Origin: Aphelocoma coerulescens
Lineage: Eukaryota > Chordata > Aves > Passeriformes > Corvidae
DNA: 64,000 nt
NCBI RefSeq assembly: GCF_041296385.1
Contig: NW_027184083.1
Location: forward strand, 372,001 to 436,000
Direction: 5' to 3'
How positions within the stretch are numbered: position 1 is the first letter of the stretch; each line of letters opens with the position of its first letter. Made by a program: the position numbers and the translations under genes. Positions 21,447-33,503 of this stretch are shown here, piece after piece. A model generated the notes under the pieces. It made no database searches, was not told the origin of the DNA, and was given only the letters and a program-made list of their open reading frames with translations.

Positions 21447-21970
21447 TGTTGCCCACCGACCACAAACACAAACCAACAGAGAGTCAGTTTATGCGGTGCT
21501 TTATTCAGGGCCCGGGGACCTGGGGACTAGTGTCCCAAATCAGGCTTCCCAAAGGCCTATCGTTTCACTCAGCTCTTTATACAGTTTCAAACATTGGCAC
21601 ACATACAAGATTTAATCTTCAAAGTAAAACATACATCACAAGGATTAACAATTGATAATCATACCCTACGCCATATCTCTCTATGGTTGTCTAGTCTTAG
21701 ATAATGCTCAACGAGCTCCTACCACTGAAATCCCCCTTGCATGCAACATATATCAACCCAGAACAATTTACTTTTAGACAGGTTCACCGTGCCCAGCTAA
21801 TTCACTAACGGGTTCACCATGCCCAGCTAATTCACTATTCCTAACCTCCCCACCCAGTACATTCTATTCCTGTTTCCCCAGAGAACTATTTCTACACCTG
21901 AGGCCTTACAGCCTAGCAGAGCCTTAGCCTTACTACTTCTAAAATCCAATATCCTATCCTTTTTGTAACA
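21447..21970 (-). mobile_element. ERV-A 5' LTR
   Basis: 524 bp, apparently identical to 12663-13186, with the same TATA-like box and AATAAA signal on the minus strand. It is followed by GTAT, the second copy of the target-site duplication. Confidence 0.93.
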
Positions 21971-22110
21971 GTATGATTTTTTTTTTCTTCTTTTAGGTCT
22001 GTTAATAAACTTCTTTATATTCTTTCAAGTTGGTGCCTGCTTTGCATTCCTCCTCATTCTTATCTCTCAGAAGGTAAACAGTAATGAGTATCTTGGACCA
22101 AACCACTACA

Positions 22111-22929
22111 CAGGGTCATCCTAGAGCACATGGTACAGTATTGCATCCAGATGGTCCTTGACTCTCCCCAGTGAGGGAGACTCCATAACCTCTGTGGTCA
22201 ATCTTTTCCTGTGCTTGGTCACTCGCAGAGTAAAGTTCTTCCTCACATTGAGGTGGAGCTTCCTATGCATCAGTTTCTTCCCATTGCCTCTTGTTCTATT
22301 TCTTGGCACCACCAAGCAAAGCCTGGCTCCATTCTCTGACACCTCCCTGCAGGTACCGATAGAAATTGATGAGGTCCATGAGGTCCCCTCTCAGTCATCT
22401 CTTCTCGAGGCTGAACAGGCTCAGTTCCCTCAGCTTTTCCTCATGAGAGATGCTACAGTCCTTTAATCATCTTTGTCACACTCTGTTGGACCTGGTCCAG
22501 GAGCTCCATGTCTTTCTTGTACTGAAGAGCCCAGATCTGGGCACAGCACTCCAGATGTGCCTTACCAGGGCTGAGTAGAAGGGCAGGATCACCCCCCTTG
22601 ACCTGCTGGCAATGATCTTTCTAAAGCACCCCAGGATTCAATTTGCCTTCTTGACCACAAGGGCACTGCTGACTCATGGACAGTTTGTTGTCCACCAGGA
22701 CCTCCAGGTCCTTCTCCACAGAGCTGCTTTCCAGCAGGTCATCCCCAACCTGTACTGGTGCCTGGTGCCTGTACCTTCCCCAGGTGCAGGACCCTGCACT
22801 TGCCTTTGTTGAATTTTGGAAGGTTCTTCTCTGTCCACCTGTTGAAGTCCCTCTGAATGGCAGCACAGCAGTCTAGGGTATTGGCCACTCCTCCCAGCTT
22901 TGTGTTGTCAGAAAACTTATTGAGGAGGC
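22111..22929 (-). mobile_element. CR1 LINE, C-terminal ORF2 part
   Basis: A long minus-strand stretch of the CR1 RT C-terminus and 3' region (for example the text antisense to the segment around CAGAGTGTGACAAAGATGAT). It is bounded on the left by LTR-A copy 1 and on the right by the LTR at 22930, both with target-site duplications inside CR1. It continues at 24524. Confidence 0.85.
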
Positions 22930-24523
22930 TGTTACAATATGATTAATTATGGAGGAGCAAAGAGAGCTCTCTGTGAATTGTGGAAAAAAACCTTCAGGTT
23001 CAAATATTCCCCGAAATGAGATTAAAACTCACACAAGGTTATATGTTGGTACCAAAAAAATAGATTTTTTTCACTTTATTAATGGTAAAAGAGGCAAAGC
23101 GAAAGAAAGGGGAAAAGTAGAGAATAGTTGGAAAGAGCTAAGATTATTTTATTTAACAGTAAATGAAAGAGAAAGAAGAGAAAGGAAGAAAGAAACTGTA
23201 AAAGAGGTGTGGGGGGGGGACAGAAAAAGTGACAAAGACAGATTAGGTAGAAAATATCACCAGTCCATGGACCCCAATGGTGTCCTGTTGATCCTCTCCG
23301 TCTGGTCTTCTTGGTGGTGAGGGTACCCCCAAAACACATAGAGTTCAATGGTTTAATATACATTTGGGCCAGGTGGGAAGACCCAGGTACCTCCCCTGAG
23401 GGGAGAGGGCAAGTTTGACACTGTCTCTTGCAGCAGACTCTGGATCAGTTGCATCACTTTGCATCACGTGCAGTCATCTGGTGCAACACCTCAGGAATGA
23501 GTCTGGGGAACACTTTGGGGGGCTTTGATGGATTATGGCACCCCCTCAGCTGCCTCTCACATGAATGTCCCATGGATGTGGCCTTCCTGGGATTTTACAG
23601 CTGAGCCAGTTTGTGTAACAGAGGATGGGTGTTCACTGCCTCTGACCAGAGGTTATGCCACACACCCAAAACTCTCCTCTTCCCCCTTTTGTTGGGGGGG
23701 GGGGGGGGGAAATCTGTGCAAACCTGGCCTCAGCAGATAAGCCTGTGGGGCTATGGCCTCCCCATGGATACATTCTTCTCCCCCAGCCTTATCTGCTTCT
23801 TCCCAAACCTGAGATGATTGAACAACAGTGTCACCTTTATCTTATCTCAAGTTCCCTTAGGCAGCTTAACTCACAGTCCAAGGTTCCAGTCAGAAGGCAT
23901 ATTCAGGGTAGGGTGGGCTTCAGTGGTGCAGCTTCATTATACAGTTTTGCTATAATGGGCAAAAGTCCTTCATAACAATATTTAAGCTGATGCCTTTTCC
24001 TGGTCCTAAAATCACGAGTCAGACACAGGTGATAAAATGCGGTTACCTTTATAAGGATCCTTTCTGGTGCCCAACATGCTGAAAAACACACCAAAAATGC
24101 GCCAAAGATGCACACCATAACATAAAGCTGGCCCAATTTTATAAGTTTAGCAAATTAGCATAACTGACAAGAATCCCCAATTAGAGACACAAGTAATGAG
24201 GTAATTACCCCCTGGTTTGACCGTTTTCTTAAACCTCCCCTGTAGATACTAATTAAACTTTGTTTATGAGAAAGTGTCTCAAGAAGCTGGTTTTAACCTT
24301 GGTTCCCAGAGGAGGCAAGATTAGGATTGGAGCCTTTAGGAATGTGTTTTGTCATTCTGTCTAACAGAGTAGGTGAAATACTAGCTATGAATCTATGTAG
24401 TTATACAATAATAGGCTACAGAGATACAAATATATATAAAGAATATAAAGAATATATAAAAGCAAAAAGGCAAAAATCTGTTTGGCATCAAAGCCATGAA
24501 CCATAAAATTTCAGTCTCTGACA
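22930..24523 (-). mobile_element. LTR inserted in CR1, itself holding LTR-C
   Basis: TGTTACAATATG at 22930 to CTCTGACA at 24523, flanked by a perfect 5-bp duplication, GAGGC (22925-22929 and 24524-24528). Net length is about 1.09 kb after removing the nested LTR-C. A TTTATT near 23075 suggests minus orientation. A poly-G run occurs at 23694-23708. It contains no genes. Confidence 0.82.
23988..24490 (-). mobile_element. Solo LTR-C, copy 1 (ERV-C family)
   Basis: 503 bp, TGATGCCTTTTCC...GGCATCA, with a perfect 4-bp duplication, AAGC (23984-23987 and 24491-24494). The same LTR type is the 3' LTR of ERV-C (53612-54110) and occurs again at 30225-30707. Confidence 0.93.
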
Positions 24524-26079
24524 GAGGCATCTACCCCTTCATCCAAGTCATTGATTAATAAGTTAAACAATACTGGGCTCAGTATTGAACCTTGTGGACA
24601 GCACTAATGACAGGTCTTCATCTAGATTTATTGCCACTGATAACAACCCTCTGGGATCTGTCATTCAGCCAGCTCTCAATCCACCTCACTGTTCACTCAT
24701 CCAGTCCACACCTCCTGAGTTTGCCTATGAGGATGTTGTGAGAGGCAGTGTTGAAAGCCTTGCTGAAGTAGAGGTAGACAATATCCACTGCTCTCTCCTC
24801 ATCCATCCACATAGTTGTTTCATCGTAGAAGGCAATCAGGTTGGTTAAGCATGATTTCCCTTTGGTGAATCCATGCTGAATACTCCTAATCATCTTCTTG
24901 TTATCCATGTGGATAGAGATGGCCTCCAGAGTGAGGTGTTCCATCACCTTTCCAGGGATTGAGGTGAGATCGACTGGCCAGTAGTTCCCTGGGTCATCCT
25001 TCCTGCCCTTTTTGAAAATCAGGGTGATATTTGCTTTCTTCCAGTCCTCAGGCATCTCTCCTGACTGCCATGACCTTTCAAAGATGATCATGAGTGGCCT
25101 TGCTATGATGTCCACCAGCTCTCTCAGCATTTGTGGATGCATCCCATCAGGGCTCATGCACTTGTGGATGTCAAGTTTGCCTACGTGTTGTCTAACCCAG
25201 TCATCCTTGACTGAGGGGAAGTCTTCCTTACACCGTTCCTTTTCACTGGTCTTCTGGGCCAGAGATCCCTGAGAGCTGGTCTTGTTCATGAAGACTGATG
25301 CAAAGAAGGTATTGAGTAACAAGAAGCCCTTCTTGTTGTCCTTGACATCCTTGGCTGTATTTAATTCCAGATGGGCCTTGGCCTTCCTTGTCTCATTTCT
25401 ACTTACTCTGACAACCTTTCTATATTCATTCCAAGTGGCCTGACCCTGCTTCCATCTCCTGTGTATTTCCTGCTTGTGCTTGAGCAATGACAGAAGTTCC
25501 TTGTTCATCCATGCAGTTCTCTTGCCCATGTCCATGGTTACAATCTTGCTGTCCTTCTTCCTCCTTGCCTGATACTGAACTCCACAATCTCATGGTCACT
25601 GCAGCCAAGGCTGCCCTCAACCTTCACATCTCCAAGGCCTTCCCTGTTTGTTAGTTTAAGGTCAAGCAGCACACCATGCCTTGTGGGATCCTCTACTACC
25701 TGTGATAGGAAGTTGTCATCAGTGATTTCCAGGAACCTCCTGGACTGTTTGTGCTTCATGGTGTTGCTTCTCCAGCAGATGTCAGGGTAGTTCAAGTCCC
25801 CCACAAGAACCAGAACCTGTGACTTTGAGGCTGCTTTTATCTGCCTGTAGAAGGCCTCATCCACTTCCTCCTGATCAGGTGGCCTGTAGCAAACATCCAC
25901 AACAGTGTCACCTTTACTAGTCAGCCCTTTTATTCTAACCCATAAGGCCAGAAACATGTCTGGGAGTGTCAGCTGTAGTCCAGTCTTGGGAACAGGAAAA
26001 GTCCGAGGGTACTTTGCAAGCAGGATGCTGGAGTCAGCAAGCTGTAGAGTCTCTTGCAAGCTTGTGTATTGCCTGTGAC
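24524..26079 (-). mobile_element. CR1 LINE, endonuclease and RT fragments
   Basis: Minus-strand CR1 ORF2. About 26059-25538 encodes the C-terminal half of the apurinic-type endonuclease (GDLNYPDICW; then [10 protein letters not shown]). About 25535-24693 encodes the RT N-terminal region ([33 protein letters not shown]). The RT catalytic block is altered: the usual aspartates in the Y-x-D-F-S-K-A-F-D motif read Tyr and Asn. The two ORFs are in different frames, so the copy is dead. The 5' end is truncated near 26079. Confidence 0.88.
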
Positions 26080-27889
26080 ATTAGTGCTTCTGTCCTTATT
26101 TGTTTTGGCTACTAGATAGAAACTCAACAAGTCATTCTAAACAGTGGTATCTGCCAGCCAGTGAAAGCTTTCCCAATTACAACATTTTAAAAATAAATTA
26201 AATCTGTAGTTTATATAGACTATAAAACATCTGTTCTCTGCCATAGACCAGTCATATAGTGTGTATTTTAGACTCATGCAAGCATGAACGTTTGATTGTG
26301 TGTATGCAGTTCAAGCTTACTTATGTCAGGCTCTATTCAAGTGGGGTTTTATACAAATATTCACTATATGATGATCTCCTGTGTAACTGAAGGCTGTGAA
26401 TATTCAGATAAGCAAATCTGACCTGTTAGTCTCCTAAATACATGTCCCACTTACTGCATGCCTCAGTGGCCTTAATGCTTCTTCACAGAACATCAGGACC
26501 CATAACAAATCTGATGTGGGCACTAATATTAACTGTTTAACTGGTAGATTATGCCTTTAGCATAAGTGATGCTTTAAAAGAAGAGAGCTATTTAAATTAA
26601 GTTCATTTCATAGACTCATTTCTTTTTCTTTTCTTTTTTTTTTTTTTTTTTTTTGTCTGATATACCATACAACAGGGTCAAGCAAATGGCTTTGTCTTAA
26701 ACCTGTGTTCATTTGAATAGAAATTATGAGGGGGTATTTGCAGAAGTTCTTTCCAGGTGAAATAATTTTCCCTGTCCCTTTAAAATATGTTAAGGGAGAC
26801 AGTAGCTCAGTTTTATGGATTATATTTTGTAAAGTTCCATTTATAAACTGAAACTTTTAGCTGGTGTTGGTTAGGTTGCAAACATGACCCCAGATATCTA
26901 ACTTTGTTCTTCTGACTGGAAGGAAAACTATTCTTTGAAAAGTACATGAAAAAAACCCAAATTCATTTCTGAAGGTAAATGTGAAAGATTAAAAATACCC
27001 CACATTTAAATAAAATTGATGTGTTCATAAATTCCAGTTTGACAGAAATGAATGAAATCTTCCTATTTGGTATATGCAGCCATTAGGAATAAAAGTCTCA
27101 GTCCTTAAAAATTAAGTGATACAGCACTGAGTCAGAATCAGAATGATGCCTAAGAACACGATGCCCTTGTGAGATGGGACCTGCGACAATAGATGCTATT
27201 GACATCAGTACAGAAAGGTGTTTAAAGATGAAGAGAGATTATTGCATCCTGCTGCTACATAGTCACAACCTGCCTAAATGAAATGGCTGCAGAGACATCT
27301 CAGACAGAGGACTGGAAGCTGGGAATCCCAGTTCTCCCCTGCTGCCACAGGTGCTTTGCATGGCTTTAAGGCAAATTAGTTAAATAGTTTCTCCCATCAG
27401 TAAAATATAGCTTACTGTTTCACAAAGATGATTCATGATTATACCATGCCATGAAGAGGCAATGTGCTCTGTGTTTAAAGTAGTAAATTTTTACCTAAAG
27501 TTACAGCCATAAGGTTTTCTTTGCTAGCTGGCAAACTACACTGGATGCCCTGCTCTCCTATGCATCAAAGCCCAATATCAGATATAAACAGAGAAGTCCT
27601 TCCTTCCTATAATCACATAAAGGTCAGATAAATGAGTTTTGGGACTGAGACAGGGACATACTGCTGGAAAATAAAGCCATTTTTGGAGATACTCATGGTG
27701 TAAGTTTGGGTCAGGCCCAGAGCAGTCATTTACCTATCCTCCTCTGTGCTAAGGAATAGCATGGCACTTCTGTTTGGTGTGTGCTTTCTGAAGGGAAACA
27801 CAAAAATTAACATCAGCCTGACCATCAGAAACCTCTCTGTAACTTGTGTAGTTAACGCTCTTGGTGAATGTTACCCCAGAATGAGCCCT
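26080..27889. other. Unique intron-like sequence
   Basis: AT-rich, with a poly-T tract at 26634-26655. No gene or repeat family was recognised. Confidence 0.5.
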
Positions 27890-28524
27890 TGTGCCGGTTT
27901 GGGCAAATTTAGAAATATATCCTCTGAGAGAAGGCAGGTTGCAACCATCCCTCCTCCACCAGGTTTGGAAAAAAAATAAAATTTCCTCAAAGGAAAGTGA
28001 AAGAGATAAAAACTATTTATTTAACAAACACACAGGAAAAGGACAACAATGCTAAATAATAAAACCTCTCGCTGTAGAGAGAAAAGCTGGGAAAATTTCA
28101 GAGTCCTTCCATAGGTAGCCTCTCTCCTCCTCCTTGGAGCTGGGATGGGGTGGGCCCTCCTCCAGGGCCTCCATCTCGGTGGAAAAAGTCCCGATATGTT
28201 CTGATGTTGAAACAGTCCAAAAAACAAAGAAGGGAAAAAACCAAAGTCCAAGGAAAACCAAAGTTCAACTCTCCGTCTCTCTCTCCAGAGAAGAAAAATA
28301 GCCTAAAACTGGATAAGAAAGCAAGCAGAGTGTTTCCCTCCTCTCTCCCTGCCGCAGGATGCAGAGGAGTCTGTGTCCTTGAAACAAAACTGCTTTGAAA
28401 TTTTTGTTCAGTTTTTTTCTCCCCCCTCTCAGGCTCAGTTTAAAGGCACAGAAAAGGCAAAAAATTAATTTCTGGGCATAGAGGAGCAATAGGGGATACA
28501 ACATAATAAAATCACCCCAAGACA
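27890..28524 (-). mobile_element. Solo LTR-D
   Basis: About 635 bp, starting TGTGCCGGTTTGGGC and ending CACCCCAAGACA, closely similar to the 5' LTR of ERV-D at 10353-10993. No matching target-site duplication was found (CCCT on the left, GAGG on the right), so it may be old or rearranged. Confidence 0.75.
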
Positions 28525-29061
28525 GAGGAGGGGGCTGGCTGCATACAGATCCTTTTAATTTCTGCTACCCCTTTTTAGTAAAAATCACTTTTCTTTTGCA
28601 TTTCATTACAATGCAGAGAGGTATGGCCATCAGCTACACTAATCCCACCTGCATGGTCCCACTTCTGCTCTCCAAATCTCCCTGGGTAGCACAGCCCTCA
28701 TTGTGATCAGCATGGCCACAGCACACAGCATTCTAATACCTCCCTTTCTATACAGCCTGCAGGCAAAGCCCCTTTTGTCATATATACCCTGAAATTTCTC
28801 CAAGAAGTAACATAGTCCTTGCTGACAAATACACTCTGTCAGAGGTGAAAGGTAGTGATTATTTCAGCATTGACTAGAAGCAGGCTAATGTCCCTGAGCT
28901 AAATGACACAAGTGAGCTGAAATTAGGACTTGGTCTCAAATTGGAAGTTGTAGTCAGCACTTCGTTCTTTCTCCCTCTGTTTCCTCAAGACTCTGTTGAT
29001 CACTTATCAGGATGTGAAAAGACATATTAATTTTATTTATTGTACAATTAAAATTCTCTAC
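28525..29061. other. Unique intron-like sequence
   Basis: No recognisable feature. Confidence 0.5.
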
Positions 29062-29657
29062 TGTGCTGGTTTGAAAAGTAAACTGTTGGGAGAAATGAAC
29101 CCCACACAATTACCTTGAGAGAGATTTCAGGTTGGAGTTGTCACCGAAACTGCGGGAAAAACAAAAACCCTCCAAAAACATTTCTAGTGTTAGAGAATCA
29201 AGGCATTACTTTATTCTAGCTAGGATGTTGTTCTGGCCAGGATGTGCAACAGAAATAATTTCATCCACACATAACCCAGGTGTGCAGAGAAAATCATTAC
29301 ATGACATGAATTTTACTAGATACTTATTCAGTCAAAACCCATAGAAATTAATTGGTTCAATGTTCATTGGTCCCAATTTACACAGTTCTTAGTATTTGGT
29401 TTCCTACTGGTAACAGATCTCTTCACCTCCGATGCTAATTAGGTCCTCATTCTTATCTCTCTTTTCCCAGACCAGGTGTCTCTGACCGTGCCAGGGGTGA
29501 TATTTGGAGTTGAAGGTCTGTTAATGGTCGTTGATGGTCGTTATCTCTTGTGTATCTTCTGTGCTACTCCCAGTCTATTGAGATGTCAATCTCATCAGGC
29601 CTTACCTGGTGAAACAATGCCCTGGAAAGAAACTTCAATTCCCTTCCCCCGGGGCAA

Positions 29658-29726
29658 AGGCGAACTTAGGTTGGACTTGATGATGTCAAAGGTCTTTTCC
29701 AACCTAGTTCATTCTGTGATTCGGTG
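29658..29726 (+). mobile_element. CR1 3' end fragment
   Basis: GGTTGGACTTGATGATGTC followed by a CCAACCTAGTTCATTCTGTGATTC-like end is the characteristic CR1 3' UTR terminus. Confidence 0.75.
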
Positions 29727-30224
29727 AAAACTGGCTAAAGTTACATAAAAAAATTTTAAATTTCCTACCATCTCAAACAGTTACAATTTAATAGAAAGAT
29801 TACAATAAATGCAATGATACACAGAAAACTGGCTTAAACCCACAAAGTCAGAGTACAACCTGGCACCCTGTTGTTCAGGGTGATGGTTACACTCCTATCA
29901 AGTGGCGATTGCAGTCCTGTTGAAGTGATGGTTGCAGTCAAAAGCGGTGGTCCTGTGGAAGTTTTGCTCCTCCTCTGGATCTGTCCAGTGGTGGTGTCTC
30001 CAGTCCCCAAACATCGATATATATGCAGGCAGGAATGCTCAGTACCTCCCCCAGGGTGAGGAGTTTCACAATGGAATGATGTAATCCTGTGAGTCATAAG
30101 ATATTTTTTTGAGTCCTTGATGATCGTTGCAGCTGCCTATTCTGCTGGTGACATTCAGTTCATTATGGCCCATTAGCAGAGATGACCCCCTCAGGATGGG
30201 TGGGACTGTGCTGGTGCTTCCCCA

Positions 30225-30707
30225 TGATGCCTTTTTCTCTGGTCCTAAAAATATGAGCCAGACACAGTTAGGGTGATAAAAAGGGATACCATTATATGAG
30301 GATCCTCAGGTGCACAAATCCATCAGGTGGAAAATGCCAAAGAAGCACCCTGCACGTGACTCATGTACAATTTTTATAGATTCTGCAAATTAACATATCT
30401 GACAAGAAACCCCCAATTAGGAACCTGCCTGGTGAAGTAATCCCCCCAGTTCTAGTACCTTCTAGACTCTCCTCCCTTGGGATGAGATCCAGGTCCTGTT
30501 TACAAAAATATGTCTTAAAAATCTGGTTTCAGCTTTGGTTTCTAAGGAGAACCAAAATAGCATAGGGATCCTGGAATTTGTTTGGTCTTTCTGCCTAGGA
30601 AAATATTGAAGCTAAGCTACAATAAGAAGCTACAAAGATACAAATATATGTGTAAAGAATACAGAGAATAAATAAAAGAAAAAAAGGTAAAAACCAAAAT
30701 GGCATCA
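30225..30707 (-). mobile_element. Solo LTR-C, copy 2
   Basis: 483 bp, TGATGCC...GGCATCA, with a perfect 4-bp duplication, CCCA (30221-30224 and 30708-30711). It is nested in the older LTR above. Confidence 0.9.
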
Positions 30708-30961
30708 CCCAGAGGGAGTTATCACAGATGAGTCATTGGTGTTAAGAAAAAGAAACACTACCCTGCCTCACAGGGTTTGCCTCTTTTCCTTATCTCATTT
30801 AATACCCAGTTTGTAGCCTGAGGTGTTGGGTGTGCACTGGGCAGCTACTGCAACTGACCCATCATTAACAGTTTATCAGAAATGACCGCGAGGGGAGTAG
30901 AGTACACAGTTTGGGTTACACCCACATAGTGCTAAACTGGCACTCTTCTGTAACCGTGACA

Positions 30962-31790
30962 TCTGCTTGCTTGAGAAGGTAGAATTCATCAGGGAATTCC
31001 TGCAGCCCTTGGCCTATGAAGCAAACTTGGCTGGAAGTGGGGAACAAAGAGTCAAATACATCCCAAAATCTCATCACATCTCATAGATCTTGAAGATGGA
31101 AAAATACAATTTTGTCACACTGGATTAATTTTTGTTGTCTTCCCACTGCAGCAAATCCCATGGACAGTGCAATGTCCCCTTAGCAGAATGTTCTGTCACC
31201 TCCTAGTCAGGCAGGTTGAAAAGCAATTAAGTTAGCTAGGTTCAGCCAGTGGCTCTCAGCAGTGGCTCTCAGCAGGGACAGGAGCAGTCAGCGTCTGCAT
31301 GATTCCAACTCACAGTGCAAAGGAAGCAAATCAGCCTAGTCTACAATCAAATGGCATTTATGTCAATCAAACTGCTTCAAATGAGGAGTATGGATGTGGT
31401 CAAGCACGGTAGCAGTGAGAGGTGATGGCATCCTAAACCACTTTCCACCTACCACTGTCCAACCATAGCCAATCACTCAATATCTTGGGACAAATGGAAA
31501 CTGTGGATTTGGGGGATGGTCTGACCCTCCAAGTAGATCTTTGGCATATCACAGAATGATGTTCACCAAATTCCTGGCTTATCTGCTTTGCCTGAAATCA
31601 CAAAAGGAGCAGCTCTGCAGGAGACCAAAGCATATGACTACTTTTGACATATCTGGTTTTGGGCAGTGTGCAGACAAAATCAATGCCACACATAGCAACG
31701 TAACAAAGAAGCTGTTCAGCATTTCATTTTTAAAATCAGGAAAATATTATTAAAAGGGGCTATGATGTCATTTAAAGACTGAAACCCAAG
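30962..31790. other. Unique intron-like sequence
   Basis: No gene seen. The last five bases, CCAAG, are the left target-site duplication of the next LTR. Confidence 0.5.
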
Positions 31791-32215
31791 TGTGTTGGTC
31801 TTGCATGGCCTGGCTTTTGGCAGCAGGGGGGCCATGGAGATACCTTCTGTGAGAAGCTGCTAGAAGCTTCCACCATGTCTGGCAGAGTCAATCCCTGATG
31901 GCTTTAAAGATGGACATGCTGCTGGCCAAGCCCAGGCCAAATAGAGATGTTGGAAACACCTCTGTGATGACATATTTAAGAAGAAAATCAAAACAAAGTG
32001 GGGGCACAATTTGAATTCGAGCTAGAGAAGAGAAGGAGGTGAGAACATGTGAGGGAAAACATGGCGACACCAAGGTCAGTGGAGAAGGAGGGGGAGGAGG
32101 TGCTCCAGGCGCCAGAGCCAAGATGCCTCTGCAGGCCGTGGTGAGGACCATAGTGAAGCAGGTTGTCCCTCTGCAGTCCATGGGGATCCATGGGGGATGC
32201 AGAGATCTACCGCAG

Positions 32216-32898
32216 GGTTTGGTGCTCGAGGCATGAGCTCTGGCGTGCCCCAGGTCAGAGACAGTCCAGCTGCGTTACCTCCACGCGTCACTGAAGCGAC
32301 TTTCGAGTCAGGAAAAGAGCTGCTTGCTGGGCTAGCTATCTGGCTTCTTGGCAGAGGAAACACGGCAGGAACCGATGGGATTGGCTCACGTTAGCTCGGA
32401 GACAAAGGAAGAGAGAGGCTGTTTGGGTCTGGCTTCTAACAGGTTTATTGTTAGAAGTTTTGCAACCCGAACAAGCTTGGAAGGCTGGAATCCGATGTGA
32501 TGGGAATGATGGGATGTGATGGGATGGGAATGATGGGATCCGATACTGAGGCTTGTCCTCAGTTTTATAGGGAATTTGAAAACCCCAGTGAAAGGGGAAA
32601 ACAACCAATGAGTTACAAGCCAGAGGGAGGATACAATGTAACAAGAACCACTGAGGGAAACTGAGAGGTGGGAGTTATAACAGAGAATCAATGAACAACC
32701 CAGTAACCGAGAATTTTCCTGAACAAGGGGAGGTGGCTTGTAGCCGGGCATTGCCCGGGGGGGTGCGGCTTAGGCTTCTGAGCCACCCCGTGACCCACCC
32801 TCTGAGTCTGCCTCTTTGGGAAACTGGACCCAGGGGATGGGCTGGGATTGATTGGCATCTCGCTGCCCCAGCCCCGCAGTGGGCTGGGTCACACCAAC
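32216..32898. mobile_element. Unidentified 683-bp insertion inside LTR-G
   Basis: Compared with LTR-G copy 1, sequence at 32201-32215 (AGAGATCTACCGCAG) and 32899-32914 (AGAAATCCACCTGCAG) represents the same site twice, with foreign sequence between. The insert has a GATGGGAATGATGGGATG simple repeat (about 32490-32545) and a GC-rich right half. It has no coding capacity or LTR ends that I can recognise. Confidence 0.5.
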
Positions 32899-33065
32899 AG
32901 AAATCCACCTGCAGCCTGTGGGGAAGGTGCCCGTGCTGGAGCGGGTGGATGCCTGGAGGAGGCTGTGATCCAGTGGAAGACCCGGTGGAGAGAAGGGGCC
33001 CCTGCTTCCAGGCTGGAGCAGCCTGTCCTGGGAGGACTGCACCCCATGGAAGAGTGACCCACGCC

Positions 33066-33167
33066 GCAGCAGTTTTGGGACTGTTTGCCTGTGGGAGGGA
33101 CTCACATTGCAGCAGTTTTGGGACTGTTTGCCTGTGGGAGGGACTCACATTGCGGCAGTTTTGGAAG
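33066..33167 (+). repeat. 43-bp tandem repeat, about 2.4 copies
   Basis: Units start at 33066, 33109 and 33152 (GCAGCAGTTTTGGGACTG; the last is partial). The exact 43-bp spacing and near identity mean recent expansion within LTR-G. Confidence 0.9.
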
Positions 33168-33503
33168 GACTGCTGCTTGTGAGATTTGGAACCATGCTGG
33201 AGAAGTTCATGGAGAACTGTTTCCTGTGGGAAGTGACCCCACGGTATAGCAGAGGAAGGGCCCCTCTCAGTGAGCAGCGGAAGATAACCTTGGGTGATGA
33301 ACTGATCAGAACTCCCACCCCCCTCTCTGCCTGTGCTGTCGGTGGGAAGAAGGGAGGGGCTGGTGGAAGAAAAGGTGTTTTTAAGGGCTTATTTTATTTC
33401 TCATTATCCTCCTCTGATTTTGTTAGCAATAAATTCACTTTGTAATTCTAAGTTGAGCATGTTTTGCCCTTGGAGTGTTTTCCCCTGGTCCTTATCTCAA
33501 CTC

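Larger units (their letters stand above)
12663..21970 (-). mobile_element. ERV-A, near-intact gammaretrovirus-like provirus with an Ig-bearing Env
   Basis: A 9308-bp provirus flanked by a perfect 4-bp duplication, GTAT (12659-12662 and 21971-21974). The minus-strand order is 5' LTR, primer site, gag, UGA, pro-pol, env, polypurine tract, 3' LTR. The two 524-bp LTRs look identical by eye, which means a very recent insertion. The 4-bp duplication, CCHC Gag, same-frame pro-pol after a stop, and RT/IN sequence all fit a gamma-type (ERV class I) element. The one clear coding lesion is a UAG in RT at 18126-18128. The provirus lies antisense to the host exon. Confidence 0.93.
11434..22110 (+). mobile_element. 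LTR-A copy 1, split by ERV-A
   Basis: It begins TGTCATGGGTTAGC at 11434 and ends AACCACTACA at 22110, flanked by a perfect 5-bp duplication, CAGGG (11429-11433 and 22111-22115). ERV-A (12663-21970) is inserted within it, leaving 11434-12662 and 21971-22110. The other copies (37563-38957 and 46730-48072) show the uninterrupted text at the insertion point. The 3' part has a GTTAATAAACTTC polyadenylation signal, so the orientation is plus. No internal genes remain. Confidence 0.88.
29062..30961 (-). mobile_element. Old LTR related to family B, holding LTR-C
   Basis: It starts TGTGCTGGTTTGAAAAG at 29062 and ends ACCGTGACA at 30961, with an imperfect 5-bp duplication TCTAC/TCTGC. The part around 29780-30220 resembles LTR-B (ACAACCTGGCACCCTGTT and so on). 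Solo LTR-C lies inside at 30225-30707, and a CR1 3' fragment at about 29658-29726. The assignment as one element is tentative. Confidence 0.5.

Noticed and set aside
23079..23363. A 94-residue minus-strand ORF with a Phe/Leu-rich segment as a membrane protein
   Set aside because: It is within an LTR and consists of poly-purine-derived low-complexity codons.
24693..26059. CR1 ORFs as an active LINE
   Set aside because: Endonuclease and RT parts are in different frames, catalytic aspartates are changed and the 5' end is missing.
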